This document shows, one piece after another, positions 1 through 6,894 of a stretch of DNA of 17,250 nucleotides. Each line of letters starts with the position of its first letter. Position 1 is the stretch's first letter. This stretch comes from JBBQTU01 sp038213005 (lineage in GTDB: Bacteria > Planctomycetota > Phycisphaerae > Tepidisphaerales > Tepidisphaeraceae). The notes beneath the pieces were generated by a model. That model was not told the DNA's origin and ran no database searches. It worked only from the letters and a program-made list of their open reading frames with translations. The translations under genes were made by a program, and so were the position numbers. The stretch covers positions 1 to 17,250 of the forward strand of contig JBBQTU010000069.1 in NCBI GenBank assembly GCA_038213005.1, written 5' to 3'.

Positions 1-90
1 ACGACATAAGTCTCCTCACCTGGCGATCTGTCACCATGCCCTGAACTCCCTTTGTTTGAGTCCAGAACATCGTCGTCGAATCCCAGTTCA

Positions 91-136
91 ACTGGCGGAT
101 TCTAATTGTCGTCACTGGCGGATTTTAATTGTCGCT
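91..136. repeat. 23-bp tandem duplication
   Basis: Two adjacent 23-bp units begin with ACTGGCGGATT at 91 and 114. They match at 20 of 23 positions, with one internal C/T difference and the last two bases swapped. There is no third copy in the window. Multiple terminal repeats of this size are typical of some insertion sequences (IS21 family, for example), so it may be a relic transposon end. That is only an inference, as no transposase is nearby. Confidence 0.7.
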
Positions 137-422
137 GGACAGACGCCTCTCACCGCACCCGAATCAGCCACCCGGTCCCATCAAAGCACCCGTTCGGTGT
201 CGTGCTCCCATCCCGGCTTCACCGCCGCCTCCAAAATGGCAAGTATACGCAAGAAATCAGGAAATCCGCTTTTCCCATTGGAATCCCGCTCAAAAAAATC
301 CGGAAAGATTTCTGAAGATTCTTAACCCTCTGCCCGCACATCACTTCCCATCTCCGAACCGCTCCAATTCACCCTATAGATGGAGGGACCATCTTTTGGG
401 GGTGTGGCTCGTCTGCTGTTTC

Positions 423-499
423 AGCATTTAGCATTCAGCATTTAGCATTTAGCATTTAGCATTTAGCATTTAGCATTCAGCATTTAGCATTCAGCATTT
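423..499. repeat. Heptamer tandem repeat, 11 units
   Basis: Eleven contiguous 7-bp units of AGCATTT or AGCATTC run for 77 bp without interruption. The last base of the units varies in the order T C T T T T T C T C T, and every other base is invariant. The tract is much richer in A and T than its surroundings. It lies about 170 bp upstream of the RidA-family start. The copy number may vary between strains by replication slippage. Confidence 0.95.
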
Positions 500-539
500 C
501 CCCCCACGGTCCCTCTTCGCCAGGCGTTAGGCCCGACGG

Positions 540-563
540 GGTGCTCTTTGACATCAAAATACC
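540..563 (+). promoter_or_regulatory. boxA-like / TTGACA-containing box, copy 1
   Basis: The core TGCTCTTTGACA matches the general bacterial boxA antitermination consensus (GYTCTTTRANA) and also contains a perfect -35 hexamer, TTGACA. A second copy lies on the opposite strand at 14398-14421. The two share 14 identical bases, then 4 different, then 6 identical. No -10 element sits at the right distance and no rRNA or tRNA follows, so the role is uncertain. Confidence 0.4.
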
Positions 564-608
564 GCCCAGGTGCCGCCAGCAGGGCCGTCTGATCGCACAT
601 CGCTCCTA

Positions 609-638
609 TTGCCTCCGCCCCCCGACCGCTTCTATGAT
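609..638 (+). promoter_or_regulatory. Putative promoter of the RidA-family gene
   Basis: TTGCCT (609-614, 4 of 6 to the sigma-70 -35 consensus) and TATGAT (633-638, 5 of 6 to the -10) are separated by 18 bp. Transcription would begin near 645, just upstream of the Shine-Dalgarno sequence at 653-658. The spacing to the gene is sensible. The assignment rests on pattern alone. Confidence 0.45.
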
Positions 639-668
639 GCCCCTCCAACTTCAAAGGAGACCTCTGAC

Positions 669-1085
669 ATGGCAAGCGACATCAAGATCACCGTGAGCGA
701 ACGTTTCGGCCGACAGTGCGCCAGTTCGGGCTCCACCTGGGAACCCAAGCTTGGCTACTCCCGCGCCGTCCGCAGCGGCAATACCATCGCCGTCACCGGC
801 TGCGTCGGCATCAACGCCGACGGCAAATACACGCCGTCCATGGAAGCCCAGGCCCGACGCTCGCTCCAGATCATCCAGGCCGCCGTCGAGGCCCTCGGTG
901 GAAAACTGGAAAACATCATCCGCACACGCATGTTCGTGACCGATGTCAGCCTGTGGGAACAGGTCGCCAAGGCTCACGGTGAGCTATTTGCCGAGATTCG
1001 CCCGGCCACCACGATCGTGCAGGTGGCCCGCCTGATCGACACCGACGCACTGATCGAGATCGAGGCCGACGCCATCGTCCCGTGA
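669..1085 (+). CDS. RidA/YjgF/UK114-family protein lacking the canonical arginine
   Basis: Encodes 138 residues, the usual length for this family of small trimeric proteins. The start at 669 was chosen because AAGGAG at 653-658 is well placed and the product then begins where the family fold begins; a longer frame from 570 has no ribosome binding site. Family features are the central TRMFVTDVS strand (87-95), the helix around 98-110 and the C-terminal ALIEIEADAI (127-136). True RidA enzymes hydrolyse reactive enamine/imine intermediates using an arginine in a P-A-R segment. Here that segment reads P112-A113-T114, so the catalytic arginine is replaced by threonine. This places the protein among the Rid subgroups that lack the arginine and have no settled activity. 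It is probably cytosolic and appears monocistronic. The family call is firm; the reaction is unknown. Confidence 0.9.
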   Translation: MASDIKITVSERFGRQCASSGSTWEPKLGYSRAVRSGNTIAVTGCVGINADGKYTPSMEAQARRSLQIIQAAVEALGGKLENIIRTRMFVTDVSLWEQVAKAHGELFAEIRPATTIVQVARLIDTDALIEIEADAIVP

Positions 1086-1346
1086 ACCGGCCAAGAGGCC
1101 CAGCACGCACTCCGGTGGCGATGGCTTTGCATCCGCGATCGGCTCGCCGCTGACCAGCGGCCGCCAGCGTGATCACGCCCTGCGTCCCATCAGAAAATCC
1201 GGGAACTTTCGCGCCCCACGCGCATCGAATACCGCAGGTTGGGCTGCGTCTGCATTCAAATGCCAATAACGCACCTACCTTGTCTGTTGAGCGCCAGCGT
1301 TTCCCGTGTAGCATAGCTATCCACGCTAACCCAAGAAGGAGTCCTC
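1086..1346. other. Intergenic region with possible promoter
   Basis: No gene is apparent. A perfect 12-bp palindrome, GCGTGATCACGC, lies at 1167-1178. A weak promoter candidate for the next gene is TTGAGC (1287-1292), 16 bp, TAGCAT (1309-1314). A strong Shine-Dalgarno, AGAAGGAG (1334-1341), precedes the ATG at 1347. Confidence 0.5.
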
Positions 1347-2540
1347 ATGGTTCAAAAGTTGTCTTCGCTGTATCTCGCGGCCGGTCTTCTTGCGATCTCC
1401 ATCCCTGCGATGGCTCAGGAGGCGGCTCCCACCGCAGCCGCGGCCTCGCAGCCGGCGACCCGCCCGACAGCCCGTATCACCCTCAACCTCGAAGGCGCAA
1501 CCGCCGAAGATGCCTTCGACCAGATCGCCAAACAGGCCGGCGTCGACCTGGTCGTCGACAACGCCCAGATCTGGGCCAACGCCGACCTGGTCTTCATCAA
1601 CGTCAAGGATGCCGCCTTCTGGCCGACGTTCATGCAGATCTGCCAGCAGAGCCGGATTTCGTTCGACCAGAACCACAACCAAGGCAGCGGCGGCCGGTCC
1701 ATCCACCTCAACAACTACAACAACGGCGAGAACCGCTATGCCAAGCTTCCCTCCGCCGAGGCCGATGGCTTTATGGTCTTCGCCCAGAGCGCCCAGCGAA
1801 ACTACAACATCAGCTACGAAGGCACCCAGCCCCCCAGCGCCTCTTTCACGGTCCAGTTGATGGTGCTGGCAGACCCCGCCACGCCGCTCCAGCAGATGCA
1901 GCAGCCCACAATCACCGAAGCCGTCGATGAGAATGGCACCTCGCTTCTCCTGCCGCCTAACAACGCCAATCGCAATGGCATGTACTATGGCGGCAACGGC
2001 CGTATGGAGAGTCTGGCTCAGCAGACCGCCATGTCCCTCAATTACCCGGCCAACGGCGGCAAGAAGATTGCCAAGCTCAAAGGCTATCTCCGCGGCACAT
2101 CGGTCACCAAGGTCGAGAAGATCGACATCGATGACGTCATGGCAATGAAGGAGCCTCTCAAGCGGGATGCCGGTGAGTATGACATGACCCTGTACCCGAC
2201 CAAAGCCGTCACCAACGGCAATGATGCCAACAACAAGCGATATGAGTTTCGTCTGAGCTTGCGCAAGAAGGACAGGGCGCCTGGCGTCGGCGGGATCCGT
2301 CGCGAGAACCGAGATTATTCCAGCATGGTCGCCGGCATGGTGGTCACCGACGCCGAAGGTCGTCGCTATAGCTGCAATGTGAACAACAACAACAACACTG
2401 AGACCGGAATCGAGTACACCATGCAGCTCTATCCGCAGCAGCAGGGGATCGGAGTTCCACAGAAGCTTTCCTGGCGCATGGCCGCCGAGACCAAGGAAAT
2501 CCGCGTCCCCTTTGAGATGAAGGACCTGCAGATCCCCTGA
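1347..2540 (+). CDS. Secreted protein with STN-like N-terminal domain, paralogue 1
   Basis: Encodes 397 residues. Residues 1-23 form a clear Sec signal peptide (hydrophobic core LAAGLLAISIP, cleavage after AMA), followed by an Ala/Pro/Thr-rich linker. Residues about 44-110 resemble the short secretin/TonB N-terminal (STN) type fold: the start ITLNLEG, then AFDQIAKQAGVDLVVD, the pattern by which that domain is usually recognised. The rest (about 115-397) matches no family I know. It contains the stretch VFAQSAQRNY and an Asn run encoded by (AAC)5 near 2382-2396. It ends in VPFEMKDLQIP. There is no transmembrane segment after the signal peptide, so a periplasmic or exported location is likely. 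The ATG follows AGAAGGAG at the right distance. A paralogue lies 176 bp downstream. The function is unknown; the STN resemblance is judged by eye. Confidence 0.85.
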   Translation: MVQKLSSLYLAAGLLAISIPAMAQEAAPTAAAASQPATRPTARITLNLEGATAEDAFDQIAKQAGVDLVVDNAQIWANADLVFINVKDAAFWPTFMQICQQSRISFDQNHNQGSGGRSIHLNNYNNGENRYAKLPSAEADGFMVFAQSAQRNYNISYEGTQPPSASFTVQLMVLADPATPLQQMQQPTITEAVDENGTSLLLPPNNANRNGMYYGGNGRMESLAQQTAMSLNYPANGGKKIAKLKGYLRGTSVTKVEKIDIDDVMAMKEPLKRDAGEYDMTLYPTKAVTNGNDANNKRYEFRLSLRKKDRAPGVGGIRRENRDYSSMVAGMVVTDAEGRRYSCNVNNNNNTETGIEYTMQLYPQQQGIGVPQKLSWRMAAETKEIRVPFEMKDLQIP

Positions 2541-2716
2541 GTCACTGGTAACAGCCAGGTGGCGGGGGGGGCGCGTCCAGCGAGCGGCCTGACGTGAGTC
2601 GGCCGGTGGAGTACCACGCACCCGGCAGCGCCTGATGTCGCCGGTAACGGGCCTCGCTGGCCTTGGCGTTCTCGCCCGGTGGTCGTGCTGGTCGCTTGAT
2701 AGAAGGAGCATCCGAA

Positions 2717-3874
2717 ATGCGAAGAACCTTGTGCGGCATTGCACTCGCGGCCGGCCTGCTGGCCGCGTCCCTCCCGGCACTGGCACAGGAACCTGCCTCG
2801 CAGCCGGCGCCTCTGCCGGCAAAAGTCACCCTGAACATGGAGGGCGGCTCGGCCGAGGAGGCGTTTGACCAGATCGCCAGGCAGACGGGCATCGACCTGA
2901 TCGTCGACAACGCCTCTCTCTGGACCAACGCCGACCTGGTCTTCCTGAACGTCAAGGACGCCCCGTTCTGGCCCACCTTCATCAAGCTGTGCCAGCAAAC
3001 GCGAGTCAACTTCGACCAGCCCTACAACAATGGCGGCGGCCTTCGCACCCAAGCACTTCGCCTGTCCAGCCCCGGTACGGGCGAGAGCCGGTTCTCCAAG
3101 ATGCCGATGGCCGAGTCCGAGGGCTTCGTCATCTTCGCCCAGAGCGCCCAGCGCAACTACAGCGTCAGCTACGAGCAGCCCACGGCTTCTTCCGGCGTTT
3201 TTTCTTTGCAGTTGATGGTGCTCGCCGACCCGGGCCTGACGATCGTCTCGATTTCCCCGCCGACCGTCAGCGAGGCCGTGGATGAAAACGGCCTCTCGCT
3301 CATGCCCACAGGCAACAACTCGTCATCCTACGGCAACCAGCCCAATCAGCTCATCCAGCAGACAGGGATGATCCGGGGCTATCCGGACACTGGAGGCAGG
3401 AAAGTCGCCAAACTCAAGGCCCAACTCCGCGCCACCGCACTGGTCAAAGCCGTCAAGATCGAGATCGACAATCCTCTGACCGCCAAGCTCGTGAAGAAGG
3501 AACTGCCGGACTACGACGTCGAGCTCTCGACCCTGAAGCTGACCAATGAGACCGACAAGAACAGCAGGAACTATCAGATCAAAGTGACCTTCCGCGGCAA
3601 GCAGAATCGCCCGGGCACCGGCGGGCTGGTCGGACCCCAGAGCCGCGACTACTGGGGCCTGATGAATGCGATGAACCTGACCGATGCCGCTGGCAAACGC
3701 TACGGCACCGGCAAAGACAGTTACGGCGGCAACGACGCATCATACGAGTGCACGATGTACTTCTCTCCGCAGGGCAACGACATGGGCGTGCCCACAAAGC
3801 TCAGTTGGAGCCTGCCCGCCGAGACCCGGGAGATTCTCGTGCCCTTCGAAATGAAGGACATGCCGATTCCCTGA
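2717..3874 (+). CDS. Secreted protein with STN-like N-terminal domain, paralogue 2
   Basis: Encodes 385 residues. The start at 2717 was preferred over an upstream in-frame ATG at 2663 because AAGGAG (2703-2708) is 8 bp away and the protein then opens with a proper signal peptide (MRRTLCGIALAAGLLAASLP, cleavage after ALA23). It is colinear with the upstream paralogue along its whole length. Shared blocks include VTLN-EG, AFDQIA, VDNA--W-NADLVF-NVKDA-FWPTF, VFAQSAQRNY, EAVDENG-SL and the C-terminal VPFEMKD--IP. Differences concentrate in the middle loops, so the pair reflects an old duplication rather than a recent copy. Only the first 70 or so mature residues resemble a known domain (STN-like). 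It is presumably periplasmic, and the two may share a partner. The following permease gene begins 57 bp after the stop and need not be related in function. Confidence 0.85.
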   Translation: MRRTLCGIALAAGLLAASLPALAQEPASQPAPLPAKVTLNMEGGSAEEAFDQIARQTGIDLIVDNASLWTNADLVFLNVKDAPFWPTFIKLCQQTRVNFDQPYNNGGGLRTQALRLSSPGTGESRFSKMPMAESEGFVIFAQSAQRNYSVSYEQPTASSGVFSLQLMVLADPGLTIVSISPPTVSEAVDENGLSLMPTGNNSSSYGNQPNQLIQQTGMIRGYPDTGGRKVAKLKAQLRATALVKAVKIEIDNPLTAKLVKKELPDYDVELSTLKLTNETDKNSRNYQIKVTFRGKQNRPGTGGLVGPQSRDYWGLMNAMNLTDAAGKRYGTGKDSYGGNDASYECTMYFSPQGNDMGVPTKLSWSLPAETREILVPFEMKDMPIP

Positions 3875-3917
3875 GTTGTCCCCGATGGTTGGCCTTACGC
3901 GGCGAAACGGTTCTCCG

Positions 3918-3923
3918 TAGAAT
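3918..3923 (+). promoter_or_regulatory. -10-like hexamer next to a GTG start
   Basis: TAGAAT matches 5 of 6 bases of the -10 consensus. Transcription from it would begin around 3930, essentially at the GTG at 3932. No convincing -35 hexamer is found 16-18 bp upstream. No Shine-Dalgarno precedes the GTG, so a nearly leaderless transcript is possible. Confidence 0.3.
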
Positions 3924-3931
3924 CACCGCCT

Positions 3932-4936
3932 GTGAGCACCGCCGCGATCAGCCCGTCTGTCCCCGTCACGCCGGCCAATGCCCCGGCCGACCATCTCATG
4001 CGCCACATCCTGCGCAGCGGCCGGGTATTGATCGGCGGCACTGTGGTACTGGCGATCCTGCTCGCCTGCCTCGCAACCACCTGGTGGACCGCACGCGAGG
4101 CCACCGGCAGTCGTCTCTACTTCGACCGCCAGGTCTCCGCCGAGTCTCGCCTCGCTCCGCAGTCCGGCTCGCTGGCTCTGATCTGCGGCACCGACAAGCT
4201 CGGCCGCTCAATGCTCGGCCGCGCGCTGCTCGGTGGCGCGCTTAGCCTCGGTATCGGCGTCATGGCCGCCACCACCAGCGTCTGCCTTGGCCTGACCATC
4301 GGCCTCGTGGCCGGCTACGCTGGCGGCTGGGTCGATCACGTGCTGATGCGCATCGTCGACGTGCTGTACGGATTGCCCTTCATCCTGATGGTCGTGCTAC
4401 TCAAGGTCGCCTTGGAATCGCCGATGGGAGCACTATTGAAGACGGCGCAGCAATCTCGCCTCGGCCACTGGCTCCCCGACCAGTCGGCCAATCTGGTCGT
4501 CCTGTTCCTCTCGATTGGCCTGGTAAGCTGGCTGACGATGGCCCGCGTCGTGCGCGGACAGGTCCTGTCGCTGCGAGGCCAGCCCTTCATCGAAGCCGCC
4601 CGCGCCTTGGGTCTGCCCAACTGGCGAATCTTCCTCCGGCATCTCCTGCCCAACCTCGCCGGGCCGGTGCTTGTCTATGCCACCATGATCGTGCCGCAGG
4701 CGATCCTGCAGGAGTCTTTCCTGAGCTTCCTGGGCATCGGCATCCAGCCTCCAATGCCAACCTGGGGCGCCCTGGCCGGCGAGGGGCTGGTCGAAGGCCT
4801 CAACCCCGTCTTGGGCCGATGGTGGCTTCTGGTTGTCCCCTGTGCGCTCTTGGCCGTAACATTGCTCAGCCTGAACTTCCTCGGTGATGGACTGCGAGAT
4901 GTCCTGGACCCAAGGCGAGACCAGGCGAAACTGTGA
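3932..4936 (+). CDS. Peptide/nickel-type ABC transporter permease, DppC/OppC family (first C-type)
   Basis: Encodes 334 residues with a GTG start and no obvious ribosome binding site. It has an OppC-type N-terminal membrane segment (about 32-50), the conserved GTDKLGRSML (86-95) at the beginning of the permease domain, and several further hydrophobic segments between 100 and 318. The EAA loop EAARALGLPNWRIFLRHLLP (221-240) contacts the ATPase. The family signature ESFLSFLGIG (261-270) and the terminal DPRRD complete the match. It acts in the inner membrane as half of the translocation channel. It is followed after 24 bp by the solute-binding protein gene. A second C-type permease occurs downstream (7979-9181), so the locus has two C-type subunits and one B-type. 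An upstream in-frame start cannot be excluded, but the GTG fits family length well. Confidence 0.9.
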   Translation: MSTAAISPSVPVTPANAPADHLMRHILRSGRVLIGGTVVLAILLACLATTWWTAREATGSRLYFDRQVSAESRLAPQSGSLALICGTDKLGRSMLGRALLGGALSLGIGVMAATTSVCLGLTIGLVAGYAGGWVDHVLMRIVDVLYGLPFILMVVLLKVALESPMGALLKTAQQSRLGHWLPDQSANLVVLFLSIGLVSWLTMARVVRGQVLSLRGQPFIEAARALGLPNWRIFLRHLLPNLAGPVLVYATMIVPQAILQESFLSFLGIGIQPPMPTWGALAGEGLVEGLNPVLGRWWLLVVPCALLAVTLLSLNFLGDGLRDVLDPRRDQAKL

Positions 4937-4960
4937 CACCGACCTTCTGACGGAACCGAA

Positions 4961-6889
4961 ATGGAAAACCGATTCAGCTTCAAAGATCTCATCGTGCTGA
5001 CCCTGCTGGCCGTGCTGATCGTCTCCGTCTGGCTCGCCGTCAAGGCATGGGACCGGCAATGGGAGCAACTGCAAGCCATCCGCGCCCGGGTTGACGACCA
5101 GGGCCGCGACCTCCGCGACATTCAAAAAACACTGGCATCAGGCATCGCCGTGGGCAACCCCAATAGCGGCACGCCCACCACCGCGCAGGCCGACCAAGGG
5201 GACGATCCCTTCGCTCGCCTCCGCGCCGCCCGCCGCATGACCGGCTTCGCCAGCGGCGGCCTGCTGGTGGACGCATTCGGCAATAGCGTCGGCAAGCTCA
5301 CCCCGCTGGTCTCGTCGGATGCCTACGCTGCAACCGTGCAGGACTATGTCCTGGAATCACTCGCCAACCGCGACCCGGCAACGCTGGAATGGGTGCCGTG
5401 GCTCTCCACCGGATGGAAGATTGTCGATCGCGTCGCCGAGCAGGATGCCCTGATCCAGAAACTCAAGGCGGCCGGCAAGACCGACGACGAGATCGCCAAG
5501 GACGCGTCCGTACCGCCGGCGATACAAATCAAGTTTACGATGCGGCCGGGCGTGCGGTTCTCCGACGGTACTCCGCTGACGGCTGACGACGTGATCTTCA
5601 CCTATCAGTGGATCATGAACCCGAAGATCAACGCCCCTCGCGAGCGTTCCTCCTTTGAGCGCATCACCAGCGTCCAGAAGACCGCAGACAATGAGGTCAC
5701 CTTCACCTTCCGCGAGCCTTACTTTGCTGCGTTCGAACAGGCTGCGAGTTTCGGCATCATGCCCGCGCATTTCTATGGGAAGGTCAAGCCCGAGGATTTC
5801 AACGAGTCGGTAGGGCTTCTGATGGGCTCAGGGCCCTATCGCCTGGACGATCCTACGAGTTGGAAGCCCGGCACGCTGATCAAGCTTGTGCAGAACGATC
5901 GCTACTGGGGGCTTGGCGGGGCATTCGACGGCATGGTCTGGCGCGAGATATCCAACGATGGCGCTCGCCTGGCTGCGTTCCGCAATGGCGACATCGACCT
6001 GTTTCCGGCATCGCCCGAGCAGTACGCGAAGATGATCAAGGAGCCAACGATCCTCGATCGCACGTGGCAGTTTGAGTACCAGAATCCTGTCGGCGGCTAC
6101 CGCTACGTTGCCTGGAACGAGTCCAAAGAGGGGAAGGCAACCTTCTTCGCCGACCTCCGCGTGCGCCGTGCCATGACCCTGCTGCTCGACCGACAGCGAC
6201 TGATTGACCAGGTCATGCTCGGATACGCCGTACCGGCCACCGGCCCCTTTAACCCCCTCAGCAAGCAGTGCGACCCGAGCGTCAAACCCTGGCCGTATGA
6301 CGTGGCAGCCGCCGCGAAGCTTCTGAAGGAAGCCGGCTTTGAGGACCGCGACGGCGATGGTGTCCTGGAGTCGCCCGGCGGCGAGAAGTTCCAGTTCAAG
6401 CTGACCTATCCGTCCGGGAGCGCAAACTACGAAAGCATGGCGCTCTTTATGAAGGACGCCTATGCCAAGGCCGGCATCATCCTGAAGCCTGATCCGCTTG
6501 ACTGGTCGGTGCTCGTGGAACGCCTTAACAAGAAGAACTTTGAAGCCATCTCGCTGGGATGGACCGCCGGTATTGAGTCAGACATCTACCAGATGTTCGA
6601 CTCCAGCCAGAGCATCACCGAGGGTGACAACTTCATGAGCTACAAGTCCGCTGCCCTGGATGGCGCGATTCGGGAGGCCCGCCGCACGGTCGACGACGAC
6701 AAACGCATGGCGCTGTGGCGCGAGGCCCACCGGATACTTCACGAAGATCAGCCGTATACGTTCCTCTTGTTCGCCAAGAGTCTGATCTTCGTCGACAAGC
6801 GCATCCAGAACATCCAGCGCGTGAAACTGGGCCTGAATCCCCGCATCGAATGGTTCGTCCCCAAGGCATCTCAGCGAACGGCCAACTAG
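4961..6889 (+). CDS. Membrane-anchored ABC solute-binding protein, SBP_bac_5 (peptide/nickel) family
   Basis: Encodes 642 residues, longer than a typical OppA/DppA (about 540). The N-terminus is not a lipoprotein or cleavable signal: residues about 9-28 are one hydrophobic helix without an AxA site or lipobox cysteine. They are followed by a charged, probably coiled-coil stretch (31-60) and a Thr/Ala linker. The binding domain shows MRPGVRFSDGTPLTADDVIF, the GSGPYRL segment, NDRYWG, and FEDRDGDGV near the middle. All are characteristic of family-5 solute-binding proteins. It likely captures oligopeptides or similar ligands outside the inner membrane while tethered to it, and hands them to the neighbouring permeases. 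The stop is 5 bp before the next permease start, so co-transcription is near certain. No strong Shine-Dalgarno is visible. The ligand cannot be told from sequence. Confidence 0.92.
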   Translation: MENRFSFKDLIVLTLLAVLIVSVWLAVKAWDRQWEQLQAIRARVDDQGRDLRDIQKTLASGIAVGNPNSGTPTTAQADQGDDPFARLRAARRMTGFASGGLLVDAFGNSVGKLTPLVSSDAYAATVQDYVLESLANRDPATLEWVPWLSTGWKIVDRVAEQDALIQKLKAAGKTDDEIAKDASVPPAIQIKFTMRPGVRFSDGTPLTADDVIFTYQWIMNPKINAPRERSSFERITSVQKTADNEVTFTFREPYFAAFEQAASFGIMPAHFYGKVKPEDFNESVGLLMGSGPYRLDDPTSWKPGTLIKLVQNDRYWGLGGAFDGMVWREISNDGARLAAFRNGDIDLFPASPEQYAKMIKEPTILDRTWQFEYQNPVGGYRYVAWNESKEGKATFFADLRVRRAMTLLLDRQRLIDQVMLGYAVPATGPFNPLSKQCDPSVKPWPYDVAAAAKLLKEAGFEDRDGDGVLESPGGEKFQFKLTYPSGSANYESMALFMKDAYAKAGIILKPDPLDWSVLVERLNKKNFEAISLGWTAGIESDIYQMFDSSQSITEGDNFMSYKSAALDGAIREARRTVDDDKRMALWREAHRILHEDQPYTFLLFAKSLIFVDKRIQNIQRVKLGLNPRIEWFVPKASQRTAN

Positions 6890-6894
6890 CAGCC

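Larger units (their letters stand above)
1..668. other. Gene-poor left edge, repeat-containing
   Basis: No convincing coding region is visible. The open frames here are short, overlap in several frames, and lack both ribosome binding sites and recognisable domains. The stretch holds a 23-bp tandem duplication (91-136), an 11-copy heptamer tract (423-499), a boxA-like box (540-563) and the likely promoter of the RidA-family gene (609-638). The left part could be the remnant of a mobile element, but no transposase fragment is recognisable. Confidence 0.6.

Noticed and set aside
423..499. CRISPR array
   Set aside because: The repeat unit is only 7 bp, with no spacers and no cas genes, so it is a simple tandem repeat.
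540..660. An rRNA or tRNA gene following the boxA-like motif
   Set aside because: No conserved rRNA segment, no tRNA T-loop motif and no cloverleaf is visible downstream.
1326..2822. A 498-codon open frame on the minus strand across the first STN-like gene
   Set aside because: It is antisense to a gene with a signal peptide, a ribosome binding site and a clear paralogue. The frame is open because of GC-rich codon structure and encodes low-complexity Val/Gly/Asp-rich sequence with no domain.
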